From assembly GCA_022559845.1 (NCBI GenBank), contig CM040117.1, positions 77,103,731 to 77,167,730 on the forward strand: 64,000 bases of DNA. The letters are read 5' to 3'. Shown piece by piece: positions 1 to 10,824 of this stretch. A program made the position numbers and the translations under genes. The stretch's first letter is position 1. Each line of letters begins with the position of its first letter. The DNA is from Amorphophallus konjac. Its lineage: Eukaryota > Streptophyta > Magnoliopsida > Alismatales > Araceae. A model generated the notes under the pieces. It was not told where the DNA came from. It ran no database searches and saw only the letters and a program-made list of their open reading frames with translations.

Positions 1-3000
1 GGCTTCCCGGGGGTCAGGAGGCTCTTGAGAGTCTTGGAGCCATGACATGTAGGGGGTACGCCAGTCGCTTGGGGAGGTTGAGTCAATAGCCAGAGCTCCG
101 AATCAATGCTCGATCGCTCTAGCTCTTCAAGAAGGACCGATCGAGTACCCTCGGGGTCAAGAGAGGAGGCCAGCCTAGAGAGGGCATCCGCTCGGGAGTT
201 TTCTTCCCGAGCTATTCAGACTACCTCAAAACTCTCGAACTGTTGTGCCACGGCTCTGACCAGTTGGAGGTATTTGACCATCGGTGCTTCTCAAGCTTCA
301 TAATCGCCGTTGACCTGGCTAGTGACCAGTTGGGAGTCAGTGTGAATTCTGACTCGCTCAGCACCCAGCCGCCGGGCCATGCGGGCTCCCGAGATAAGGG
401 CTTCGTACTCGGAGGCATTGTTGGACGCCTGGAAGTTGAACTTCAAGGCGTATTGTAGCTCTGCTCCTTCGGAGGACTTCAGGAGGATGCCGGCGCCGCT
501 CCCCGCCGAGTTGGATGATCCGTCAATGAACAATTCCCAAGATGGCCCAGGCGCGGACGGAGATTTTTCTTCGGTCAGGATAGTGCTCTCGCGATGAAGT
601 TAGCGAGCGCCTATCCTTTGATAGCCGAGCGAGGTCGATATGATATATCGTAGGCCCCGAGCATGATGGCCCACTTGACGAAGCGTCCCGAGGCTTCAGG
701 GTGAGCGAGGGTTCTCTTCAATGGTTCGTCGATCAGCACGATGATGGAGTGCCCTTGGAAATAGGGTCGGAGGCGCTTTGCCGAGGTAACCAACGCTAGC
801 GCGAGTTTCTCGATTGCGGGATACCTTCTCTCAGTCTCGTTGAGCACCTTGTAGGTGTAGTAGACCGGTCTCTCGACTCCCAAGTCATTTCTAACCAGGA
901 CCGAGCTAACTGTGGATGGAGTTGCCGAGAGATAGAGATGCAAGGCTTCACCTGAGACAGGCTTGGAAAGTATCGGGGGTGAAGCCAGGAACTCCTTAAG
1001 CTCGGTGAACGCTCTTTGACATTTCTCATCCCATGCGAACGTAGCAGATGCCATTTTGGGCTCCCTCAACAGTTTGAAGAAGGGTAGGCATCGTTCGGCC
1101 GCACGGGATAGGAATCTGCTGAGCGCGGCAATGCGCCCTGTCAGGCGTTGAACGTCTTTGATGCAGGTGGGTGGGCACATGTCCAGGATGGCCTGGACTT
1201 TGTTGGGGTTGACCTCGATCCCACGCTGGGTCACCAAGAAGTCCAAGAACTTCCCGGACTTTACTCCGAAGGCGCACTTGGTGGGGTTAAGCATCATATT
1301 GTACCTCAGGAGGGTGTCAAAGGTCTCTGCTAGGTCAGCGAAGTGGTCCTCGGCCTTGGGGGTCTTGACGAGCATGTCGTCGATATAGGCCTCGACATTC
1401 CGGCCGAGCTGTCCCTCGAACATATGATTGACCAGCCTCTGGTACGTGGCTCCAGTATTTTTCAACCCGAAAGGTATCCGGGTGTAGCAGTATACGCCGA
1501 AGTCGGTGATGAAGGCGGTCTTCTTGATGTCTTCTAGATCCATTCTGATCTGGTGGTAACCTGAATAGGCGTCTAAGAAGTTGAGTATCTCATTGCCCGA
1601 GGTTGAATCAACCAGTTGGTCGATGCTCGGTAATGGATATCAGTCCTTTGGTGTGGCCTTGTTTAAGTCGGTGAAGTCCATGCACATTCGCCACTTTCCC
1701 GAAGCTTTTGGCACCACGGTGATGTTAGCCAGCCACGTCGGGTACAGACCGATCTAAAAAGACCAATCTCTTTCCCCTTGGTGACTTGCTCCTTGATGAT
1801 CGCCCGCTTCTCTGGCGCGTGCTTCCTTCTGTGTTGTTGTACGGGCTTCATGGTCGGGTTGAGGTTGAGTTTATGCATTATTGTCTCTCCCGGTATCCCA
1901 GGGAGTTGATCATCAGACCATGCAAAGACTCGGATGTACCCAGGCTGAAAATCTTTGTACTGCTGCTGAACCTCAGATGGTAGGTCGGCTCCAATCTTTA
2001 CTCCTAAGGTCGGGTCGTCGTTTAGGAAAACCGTTAGCAACTCGCCTCCAGGCTCGGAGGTTACGGGTTTTTCCTTGACTTCCCGGGGGCCCTTGTTTTT
2101 CCTGTCCGGCCTTGTGGCTTCAACCGAGATATTGTAGCACCTTCTGGCCGTCGCCTGGTTACCTCGGACTTCCCCCACCCTTTTTTTAGTGGGGAACTTC
2201 ATCTTTTGGTGATAGGTAGAGGGCACCGCTTTCGTTCGGCTAAGGATTCCTCAGCCGAAGATTGCGTTGTATGCTATCATACCCTTGATCACTATGAAGT
2301 CCTCCATGACCGTAATGGTTTTGGGTGGGGTGCCGAGAGTAACCGGCAGGCTTAGGACTCCCTCAGGATAAGTGGCTTGGCCATTGAACCCGTAAAGGGG
2401 GGTTTGGATCGGGCAGAGTTTAGACGGATTCTCCCCCATCTTAAGGAAACATTCGTAAGATAATACATCAGGGGCACTTCCATTGTCAACTAGAATCCTG
2501 TCTACGTTACAATGGTTTATCGTGGCCGATATGACTAGGGCGTCGTCATGTAGGGTGGTCAGCCCTTCCAAGTCTTGGTCAGAGAAGACTATGACCTGGG
2601 GCTCACTTGGCGGGGCCTTGGGAGGCTCGATGGCTCGGCTCGCCCGCTCAGCATGACGCTTCTTTCCTCGGCCACTGTCTCCTCCTGATGCAGCTCCTCC
2701 AGCGATGACGTTGATGTGGACCCCGTGAGGGGCGTTGTCGATTTCCTCTGGGGCGCCTTGGTCTTCCTTCTGCCCGGCCACGAATCGGGATAGGTGTCCC
2801 TGGCGATTGAGGCGCTCGATCTCATCCTGGAGCTGGTGGCAATCGCCGGTGTGATGCCCGTGGTCGCTATGGAACAGGCAATGTTTGCTGCGATTGCGGC
2901 TTTTTGACCTTATTGGCTCGGGTTGGCAGAGGAGGCCCGAGCCTTTGATGTCTTCATATATCTCGTACACTGGGGCGGTTAAGGGAGTGTACCGCTCGTA

Positions 3001-3207
3001 TTTCTGGGACGGTTCCTTGTGCTCCCATCTCGGTTCCGCCTCTTTCCTTGGCCCGAGCTTGACTCGGGTGCTCGCTTCTTGTCCCCCTCCCGACCCGAGC
3101 CGGTTGTGCCTCGGCATGCACTGAGAACTTCTTCGCACTGAGCATGGCGTAGGGCCAGAGTCACTAGCTCGGCAAGGGTCAAGGGACAGTGGAGGACAAG
3201 TTCGCAA
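1..3207 (-). pseudogene. Tat-1 pol remnant (protease, RT, RNase H, archaeal-type RNase H)
   Basis: Read on the minus strand. At 3207-2251 a gag end/protease segment carries the aspartic site as VDNGSAPDVL, the DNG form usual in Tat elements. At 2226-1663 is the RT start, with the FAWS..DLPGI region. At about 1650-1000 is RT proper, with IPFGLKNTGATYQ and the catalytic AYIDDMLVK. At 1000-611 is the first RNase H, decayed at its acidic site. At 597-200 is a second RNase H (FIDGSSN, NNASEYEAL, HTDSQL), the archaeal-type copy. Breaks include an in-frame stop near 1640 within the RT, a frameshift near 1745, a stop near 606 between the RNase H domains and another near 290. Integrase would lie to the left of the window. 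Not functional. Confidence 0.87.
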
Positions 3208-3256
3208 TGGAGGTTCTCATCTCGGGTGCCTCCGGTCAGCGTAGTTATGGCTGAGG

Positions 3257-4121
3257 CTACATCTGGGCGGGGGATTCTCTTGGCTTCCGATTTAAATCAG
3301 TTGATGTAAGCCCGAGTCTTTCCCCTTGTGCCTGTTTGATAGCCAAGAGCCCCGCTACCGACTTCGGGGGGCCGCTGCCGGCGAAACTCTCCTTGAATAC
3401 TCGCCCAAACTGCTTGAAGTCTCTGATGGATCCGGGGGCGAGGGCCCGGAACAATGCTTGGGTGCCTTGGACCAGGGTGGTCGCGAAGGCTCGGCATTTG
3501 ATGGCGTCAGACGCCCCGTGAAGTGTCATCAGGGCGTCGAAGCTGTCGAAGTGGTCGGCCGGGTCGCCCGGGCCGTCGTAAGGCTTGAAGGTCAGGATGG
3601 AGGCTCTGGGAGACACCTTTGCCTTCAAGATTTAGTCGGAGAACGGGGATCTCTCCTCGTCCTCTGGAGGAGAGGTCTTCTATAAGGCACGTAAGGCACG
3701 CTCCTACTCTGCGAAGCGCCTCTCGAACTCTCGCAGACGGAGGGATAACTCTGGCTGCTGTTGCGTCGTGGGCTAGGGGGACGGGATGGCTGGCTGTCCT
3801 GGCCCGCCCTGGGGACTTCGGTCTCCGGGTGCGGACGGTGTGCCCTTGGTTTCCCCCGTTTCGGCGTGGTGGAGGCCTCTTGCTCCATGGGGGGGGCTTG
3901 TGAAGGTCCTCCTGACCTGTTGCGAATAAGCTGCCGCCTCAGAGGGTGAAGCGACCTCCGGCAGTGTGTTGGGACGCGTCTCCGCGGGGAGGGCTTTCCA
4001 GAGGGGCCCGTGACTTTCCTTCCCTGGCCGCCTGGGTCCTCATGAGTTCCACGAGGACATCCAGTTTTACGTTGAGGGCTTGGAAAGCGTCAGTGCCCTC
4101 GTTGGATGGTTTCCCTATCAT
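3257..4121 (-). pseudogene. Tat-1 gag remnant
   Basis: Minus-strand fragments at 4121-3939, 3888-3625 and 3628-3257 lie between the primer site and protease, where gag belongs. The last piece has the Retand-type capsid core: FKPYDGPGDPADHFDSF, then a region rich in A and F ending near GLLAIKQ. The pieces are in different frames, so at least two frameshifts interrupt the gene. The basic, proline/arginine-rich stretch at 3888-3625 is the expected linker. The original start may be the ATG at 4121, about 180 bp after the LTR. Nucleocapsid function would have been packaging of the element RNA. Confidence 0.75.
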
Positions 4122-4278
4122 CGCAGGCAGAGTGGGTCGTCGGCTGGGGTGCTGGCGTTGGAGGGGGGGTCTTGCGCGGCCTGAGCAGGGCCTTCTCCCC
4201 CCACTACCATGGCCTTCCCCCTATCACCGGTGGATCTCCTCCCTGTGCTTCTTCGCACCATGTTGGCTCTTTTATCGT

Positions 4279-4296
4279 TTCCCACATACGGTGCCA
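4279..4296 (-). other. Tat-1 primer binding site
   Basis: On the minus strand the sequence TGGCACCGTATGTGGGAA follows the LTR end after two bases. It resembles the TGGCGCCGT...GTGGGAA primer site typical of Tat elements, which does not use initiator tRNA-Met. Confidence 0.7.
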
Positions 4297-4298
4297 GA

Positions 4299-5079
4299 TG
4301 AAGAGGGGCGATCTCGCGCTAGTCCTTAGCTGGAGGAGATGATCATCGAGTAGTGAACTGCAAGGAAGGGAAACAGATCAGGGGGCCCAGGGATGGTTCC
4401 CTAGGGAAAACCCTCCAATGCCTAAGTCAGCAGAGCAATGGTGGAAGCTATGAAGGGAGGAGGAAAAAGATGCATGAGATCCCTCTACACCAAGGTGGTG
4501 AAGTGGTTCCTGCTCAGGGAATGCTAGACATGTGTTGGCCTTACCTCTCGTTGGAGGGAGTCCCAGGTTTAAATAGTGCACCGGCCCAATGAGTCCCGTA
4601 AGCTGAGGAGTTTCAGGCGGGTGTTACATTCTGGACGTGGGCTCTTTACGTCCTCATCGTGGGCTCTTTATAACCTTGAGGATTCGTGGGTCCTTTATCT
4701 TTGTGAACTCCTGCTCATAAAGGGCTCTCAACAGCAACATGGATAAGTAATCATCGGTCGTCCCAAGCATGAAGAGTGCCAGCCCTTTCCGGGTGATAAG
4801 CATAGCTCGGATGAGGCTCGGTCAGAGTGGGCGCAGGGCGCTAGCCTTTATCCCGGCGAGGGGGATAACTCGGGCTTGGGTCTTCCTCCAACCGGACCGA
4901 CGCTCGGGTCTTTCGAGCCTAAGGGCCGCCGAGGAAGGGCTCGATCCCGAGTGATCTTATTGGGCTTTTATGCTAAGTTGGCCCTGCGGGGCGGTCACTT
5001 AGATGAGCTGGGCCTCGTTTGGTCCTGATGGACCTAGTTCGGCCGCTCTTTGATGGGCTACAGAAATCCCCCTCTCCAG
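4299..5079 (-). repeat. Tat-1 5' LTR (781 bp)
   Basis: On the minus strand the LTR starts TGGAGAGGGG and ends CCCCTCTTCA. It is homologous along its length to 34476-35203 (Tat-2), which shares the block around AAACAGATCAG and the start TGGAGAGGGGG. A TATTTAAA-like box lies on the minus strand near 4576-4567. The right boundary is fixed by the jump into Tekay-A LTR sequence at 5080. Confidence 0.8.
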
Positions 5080-8000
5080 ACATCATTTACATGAATAGTA
5101 CCACCTCGATTAATAGATGACCCCTTACAGAGGCGTCATTTAAATCTATATTTCTAGAAGGTTGAGACACGAACAACCCCATTTAGCTGGCAAAGACCAT
5201 GCCTACTCAGTAGGATAATCAACCAATGCTTTGCGATTCCCTATAACTAATACCCTCTGTAGCACTGTCAGAGGCTACTGCCATCGTTCAGTGCTGCTTG
5301 CAGAAGGGAATATTTCCCTTCATTCCTTGAAAACGTGAAGTCTACATCCTGCTACTGAAGCTTTACGGTGGCGGGGAAATGTGTGGCTTCATCATGTCAT
5401 TTGTACCTCGTAATCACGTCAAAAGGTAGATGTTCTCAAGATCTGGCTAAACTAGTAGTTAACGTAGGTTAACATGCATGCTAGTTAAACTTATCTTAGC
5501 TTAGTTACATTCCGTCAGGAGTATATAAAAAGGCTTAGTGGGAAAGTTAGACTATGACTATCTAGAACACTAACCCTTGTGTTGAGGAGATCCTCCGCCA
5601 AGTACTCCTTTGTACAGCATACAGTTTAATATAATTGTCATTAATTATCCTAATTTATTGCATATTGATCCATGTTTAAAAATTAAAATCAATGAAATTA
5701 AACTCCGAAATTATTGCATGAGCTTGATCTTACAGTCCTACAGATTTTCCATGTCTATCCATGCATTTATTTCTTGATTCTGTGAACATGCTGTAATTCG
5801 TGAATAGTGAAGTCACGTAATTAGTAGCCACCATGTTCACACAATTATATCTTTTTAACCCAATCATGAAACTCCTGCATGAGCATGGTTCTGGAAACCT
5901 CATATTTTTCTCTATTTAACTATGTACTTAATTCTTGATTTACTGAAAGTATTAAAAATAAATGGTGTTTGAATAGTAAACCGTGACTCATACTTCTCAG
6001 CCACCATGTTCAGATAATTATCTTTTTAACCCAATCATAAAACTCCTGCATGAGTATGGTTCTAGAAACCTCACAATTTTCTGTATTTAACCATGTACTT
6101 AATTTCTTATTTACTGAAAGTATTAAAAATGAATAGTGTTTAAATAGTAACCCGTGACTCTTTATTTTTTTAAAAAAATCCAGCCCTCAGCTGAATAGCC
6201 TCCCCAGTCAGGGCGCCATTCACTAAAGAGACGCCCCAATCCAGGGCGCCATTTAATTGAAGACACTTCACAGTGTCGTCAATTCAATTTTCAGTAATTT
6301 CTGGAAATTATTAAATCAGCACATTCAAAAATCGATATCTATTGAACTAAACTATGAAAATTCTGCATGAATATATTATGTGATCCTGATATTTTTCTCT
6401 ACCTGCCCATATCCTTACTTCCTGATTCAGAGAACTTTTCAACTGATGAATAGTAAACCACCCAGTGTAAATGGCACCCCTGACCAAGGCGCTATTTACC
6501 AAAATGAAGGCTACGTACATGGTCGTCGTTTAAATGAAGACCCCTGCGCAGAAGTCAATTCCTTTTTTCAAAAATTTTAAACACTGAGATAGAAAAATTA
6601 ATATAAATGATACTAGTCCACAATAACTTTTCATAAACATGTTTTTGAGATCCCGAGAATTTTCACTACCTGTTCATGTCCTTACTTCCTGTTTCTGAGA
6701 AACGTTTACGATATGAATAGTGTTTGCATAGTGTTTTGAGTCATAGAATGTACCTGCCCAGTGTAAATCACCCCAATTTATTAAATAGTGAAACCCAACA
6801 ATTTTGCATGAGCATGATTCTGAACTCCCGAGAATTTTCTCTACCTGTTCATATCCTTGCCTCCTATTTCTGAGAAACTTTTACAGTATGAATAGTGTAT
6901 GAATAGTGTTTTGAGTCACAGAATGTACCTGTCTGGTGAAAATCACCCAAATGTAAGAGGCGACCCAAGCCAGGGCGCCAATTGCATGAATAGCGACACT
7001 CTGGTGTGTCGTCAATTAATTGAAGACTCTGTAAAGAGTCACTATTTTCAATGAATAGTGTCACTTTTCCAAATAAAAGAACTTTTTTGAGAGATAGGTA
7101 GAGAAAAATATAAGGAATCTAGCGGTATGCTCATGCATTAGATTAGGTATCATGATTCACATTTATTAAATTTTTAGCATGGATAATTTATATAATAACT
7201 TAGAACTTATATACTAACTTAGAACACGACTGTTTATTCAGTCGTGCTTCACGTTAATGTCGTCTTAGTAAAGGGCGATATTTGGGGTGAATACTAAATG
7301 AATAGTAATGAATAGTATCTGAATAGTAATTGAATAGTATTTTTAAATAGTAAACTCTATTATGTAAAGGGTGACATATTTGTATAATGGCCCTTATAGG
7401 ATGTTCTAACTTTTTTTAACATTACTATAGAGTTATCTAGAGTTTTTGTTATTTAGGAAAAAATATATATATATTAATATTTTTTCTTCATTGTTATCGT
7501 GGTTTGTACCGACGCAACCCTAAGTCATTTTCCTGCATATTATGAGTCCTTGAATTCCATTCCATTAAAAAATCTACCTTGTATATCCTACTAAGGCAAC
7601 CCTTGAAACTCTATATTGGCTATAAAATGAGAGTGGATGTCAAAAGTAATACATGAATGTTGTGCATATAGGACCTGGTCTGGTCCTGGGAGGAGCACCC
7701 GAATGTACTTGTGCCCATGGGAGTTTATTGACCACGGTATTTGGCATTGCACCGACTACTTGCTTGACTTGACTTACTTGGCCCAGAATGGGTAATACTT
7801 GACTCGAGACCCGCAGAAGGGCGAGAGTACTTGTTTGCTTGACTTGACTCGCGTAGCCCGAAAAGGGTAATTACTCGCTTGAATGAAATAGCTAATTCTA
7901 TTGACACGTACTTGATATTACTTGCTTGAACACGAACTTTTACATGCTTGAACATGACTCTTAGTTACTTGTATAATTCTTGCTTGCCCGAAAGTGGCAT

Positions 8001-8623
8001 CTACATCTACAAAGTCCTTGATATACTGCTTGTCAAATACTTGCATTCACGCGATACCTTCTTTATACAGTTCTTGATCTCTCATTGTTCATCATGTATA
8101 TATTACCGGTATACCTGATTTTTTTTATTACTTGTACATCATGCATAGCTATATTGGTAATTGTAAACTGTAAATCACTTAAAGATTGCTCGAACATGAG
8201 ATGTAATTCCTACTGAGCGATTCGCTCATTCAGTTGCTTCCTAATATTTTCAGGTAATTCGGATGGCGACATCCACATAAATGGGAATGAGACCGAGTGA
8301 AGAGTGCTAGAATCACCGCCAGTTGAATTGTCAACTAGTCGCATCTTTCGAATTTACTTGAGTCTTTACCTTGTACTCCAGTTATGTCAGTTTAATGTCT
8401 AGACCTTGTTAAGGCATGTAGCCTAATGTTTGGATCTTTAATTTGGAATTGTCACAGACTAGCTTTATCTCCTTTGGTTAATCAGATGATTCTCACTTTG
8501 GATTATTGGGTTAGTCTTGTGCGCACTCCGTAATTATGTATGTCAAATAATTTATCGCTCTAATGACACGATCTATATAGACGCGTCACGCATCCGAGTA
8601 TCTTCCGCGCTCGGGACGTGACA
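5080..8623 (+). repeat. Tekay-A 5' LTR, 5'-truncated (3544 bp visible)
   Basis: Aligns with 23187-26674 of the 3' LTR and ends with TGACA before the primer site. It holds several distinct internal patterns: a TATA box at 5522, many GAATAGT motifs, short perfect hairpins at 6262-6277, 6994-7011, 7025-7040 and 7225-7246, TACTTGCTTGA repeats at about 7755-8045, and a hairpin (TGAGCG/CGCTCA) at 8214-8228 beside a splice-donor-like site. No gene is present here; open frames are short and not conserved. Confidence 0.88.
5522..5529 (+). promoter_or_regulatory. Tekay-A TATA box (candidate)
   Basis: TATATAAA lies about 860 bp after the inferred LTR start. The 3' LTR equivalent (near 23641) has decayed to TATATTAAA. 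If used, most of this LTR downstream would be transcribed as R-U5 leader. Confidence 0.5.
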
Positions 8624-8841
8624 GTCTTCGTGGTATCAGAGCCTAGGTTTTTAAACCTAAGAAACTAGAAGAAATAAAAGGTTAGGAAAAATTGCGATCA
8701 TGATTGAAACCTAGGTAAAACTCGAGTCCAAGATGGATATACCATAACCGGTGAGACGGATATAGCCATGGGTTAAGATCTATAATGACTTTTGACGTTA
8801 CAAGTAAACTTGATCTCTATCAAACTTAAACTCTTTTGTAG
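8254..8841 (+). other. Candidate 5' leader intron of Tekay-A
   Basis: The donor is TTTTCAG|GTAATT in the LTR. The acceptor is CTCTTTTGTAG|GATC, ending four bases before the gag ATG. The 588-bp interval contains the LTR end and the primer binding site. The same pair occurs in Tekay-3 and Tekay-B. The splice sites are read from the sequence; use of them is inferred. Confidence 0.45.
8631..8643 (+). other. Tekay-A primer binding site
   Basis: TGGTATCAGAGCC is complementary to the 3' end of plant initiator tRNA-Met and lies seven bases after the LTR end. Confidence 0.9.
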
Positions 8842-8845
8842 GATC

Positions 8846-9741
8846 ATGGCTGCTGAAAGAGTACAATGGCGCGATATGTAGCGCACTGTGCAGGGCCTTA
8901 CACAGGAACTACAGCAAGTGGCCCAAGGCGGAGCTAACCGTGGAGCGGGTGATCTCCACAGGAGTTTCCGTAACATGAACCCACAAAGATTCACGGGTTC
9001 GTCTGACCCCGAGTATGTCGAAAACTGGTTAAAGGATATGGAACGAATCTTTCGTGTGATGCAATGCATGGACGAGGAGAAGGTTTTACTGGGCGTATTC
9101 CAACTGGAGCGGGACGCTCGATGCTGGTGGGAATACATAGAAGCAACACTACCAGAAGACCATGTCACCTGGGATGAATTCACGGAGCATTTCAAAAACA
9201 AGTACTTCTCCGACCATATCTAGGAGAAGAAGGCTGCGGAATCACCGTTCTAAAACAAGGGGGCTTGAAAGTGGCCGAGTATGAGGTCAAGTTTTCAAGA
9301 TTGTCGAAGTATGCGCCTCACTTGGTGTGTACAAAAAAGATGAAGGTGAGAAGGTTCCTCAACGGACTTCGGCCCCACTATATTACACAACTTGCACCGA
9401 TGGACATCCAAGTCTATTCGGAGATGGTTCGACGTGCCCAACTATTAGAAGACGCCACAGAATTATCCGAGAGAATCCGAGGAAGAGACAAAAAAGAGCC
9501 TGTCACAAGCCCGGGAAAATTCAAACAATCATTCAACAAGAAAAGGTTCTTCATGGGAGGGGAGCTCTCCAAGGCGAAGAAATTCCAGAAGAATGACAAG
9601 CCATTCTCCATCGCCACACCCTCTAAGGAGATTTACAAGTATTGCGATAAAGCTGGTCATAAGATCGAGGAATGCTGGAGGAACTTAGGAGCTTGTCTTT
9701 GATGTGGGAGCCGAGAGCATCGAATCCCAGACTGCCCACTG
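8846..9741 (+). pseudogene. Tekay-A gag remnant
   Basis: The ATG at 8846 begins a gag matching the intact-frame Tekay-B gag (41451), including the MAAER start, the FRVMQC core and [12 protein letters not shown] stop comes 11 codons in (8879), another stop falls near 9221, and a frameshift follows near 9250. The nucleocapsid region has two CCHC knuckles. In the first, the leading cysteine is replaced by tyrosine (KYCDKAGH). In the second, an arginine codon has become TGA (near 9702), consistent with CpG deamination. It would have encoded the capsid/nucleocapsid protein. Confidence 0.88.
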
Positions 9742-10824
9742 ATGAAGGAGCAAGACACCAAAGACGAGAAGCGATCGATAAAGGGACAAGGCCGTCTGCA
9801 AGCTCTCCGAGAGATGGAACCCACAGAAGGTGGAATTATGGAAGGTACTCTCACTATTTGTTCAAAGACTACTCAAGTTTTATTTGATACTGGAGCAACT
9901 CATTCATTCGTTTCCAAGAAATTTGCTACTTCATTTTCTAAGAAACATGAACTGTTACATTTGGTCATATCTACACCTCTTGGGAATGAGTCTGATATCA
10001 CGTATCACTATCCAAATTGTGAAGTGATGATTAAGGGGAGCAATTTACCTGCTGATCTGATATGCCTAGATATGAAGGGTTATGATGTCATACTAGGTGC
10101 CGACTGGTTATCCACACACCAAGCAACTGCAGATTGCCGGCATGGCAAGGTAACTTTCGTGGATTTCCCAAAGCTAGTTTACAATAGCCCTTGGAGTAAA
10201 TCACTTCTTATATTAGCACTCTGAGCTAGTAGACTTATGAATAAGGGATGTATGGCTTTCATAGCATTCGTGACTGTCACGGAAGTTGAGGAGATTAAAC
10301 TTGAAGACATCCATGTAATTCGGGATTTTCCCAACGTTTTTCCAGAAAAATTGCCCGATTTACCCCGGAAAGGAAAGTGTCGTTCACAATCGACCTTGTC
10401 CCTGGTGCTGGCCCTGTTTCCATGACACCGTATAGAATGTCCCCTGCTGAGCTGAAAGAGTTAAAAGAGCAGCTAATGGAGTTATTGAAAAAGGGTTTCA
10501 TCAGGCCAAGTACCTCCCCATGGGGAGCACCTATGCTATTCGTCAAGAAGAAGGATGAATCGATGAGACTATGCATTGATTATCGACAGCTAAACCATCT
10601 TACGATCAAGAACAAGTACCCGCTTCCAAGAATTGATGAACTGTTCGATCAGTTATCTGGAGCTACATGTTTATCCAAGATTGATCTTCTTTCGGGGTAC
10701 CACCAACTGAAGATCAAAGAAGAAGACATTCATAAAACTACATTCCGAAGTAGGTATGGACATTACGAATTTACTGTTATACCTTTCGGACTAACAAATG
10801 CCCCTACAGCCTTTATGCAGTTAA
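9742..10824 (+). pseudogene. Tekay-A pol, first part (protease and RT N-half)
   Basis: The protease carries [15 protein letters not shown] (near 9885) and the flap-side ADWLSTHQA. A stop near 10224 and a frameshift near 10360 follow. RT then runs from [12 protein letters not shown] through [19 protein letters not shown] to [13 protein letters not shown]. The frame breaks off exactly at the GTTAA target duplication of the solo Copia LTR and resumes at 20206. Confidence 0.9.

Larger units (their letters stand above)
1..5079 (-). mobile_element. Tat-1: Ty3/gypsy Tat-lineage retrotransposon, partial
   Basis: Read on the minus strand from the right: 5' LTR, primer site, gag, protease, reverse transcriptase, RNase H, then a second archaeal-type RNase H. 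This order, with the extra RNase H, is diagnostic of the plant Tat lineage (Retand/Ogre group). The 3' LTR lies beyond the left edge. The right end abuts sequence that aligns with position 23187 of the Tekay-A 3' LTR, so Tat-1 inserted into the Tekay-A 5' LTR. Many frame breaks show it is an old, inactive copy. Confidence 0.88.

Noticed and set aside
3326..3685. 119-codon plus-strand ORF
   Set aside because: Shadow of the Tat-1 gag on the opposite strand in GC-rich sequence.
7280..7370. Telomere- or centromere-type satellite
   Set aside because: The GAATAGT run is short, irregular and confined to the Tekay-A LTRs.
8631..8643. tRNA-Met gene fragments
   Set aside because: The TGGTATCAGAGCC matches are primer binding sites after LTR ends, complementary to the tRNA 3' end only; no cloverleaf.
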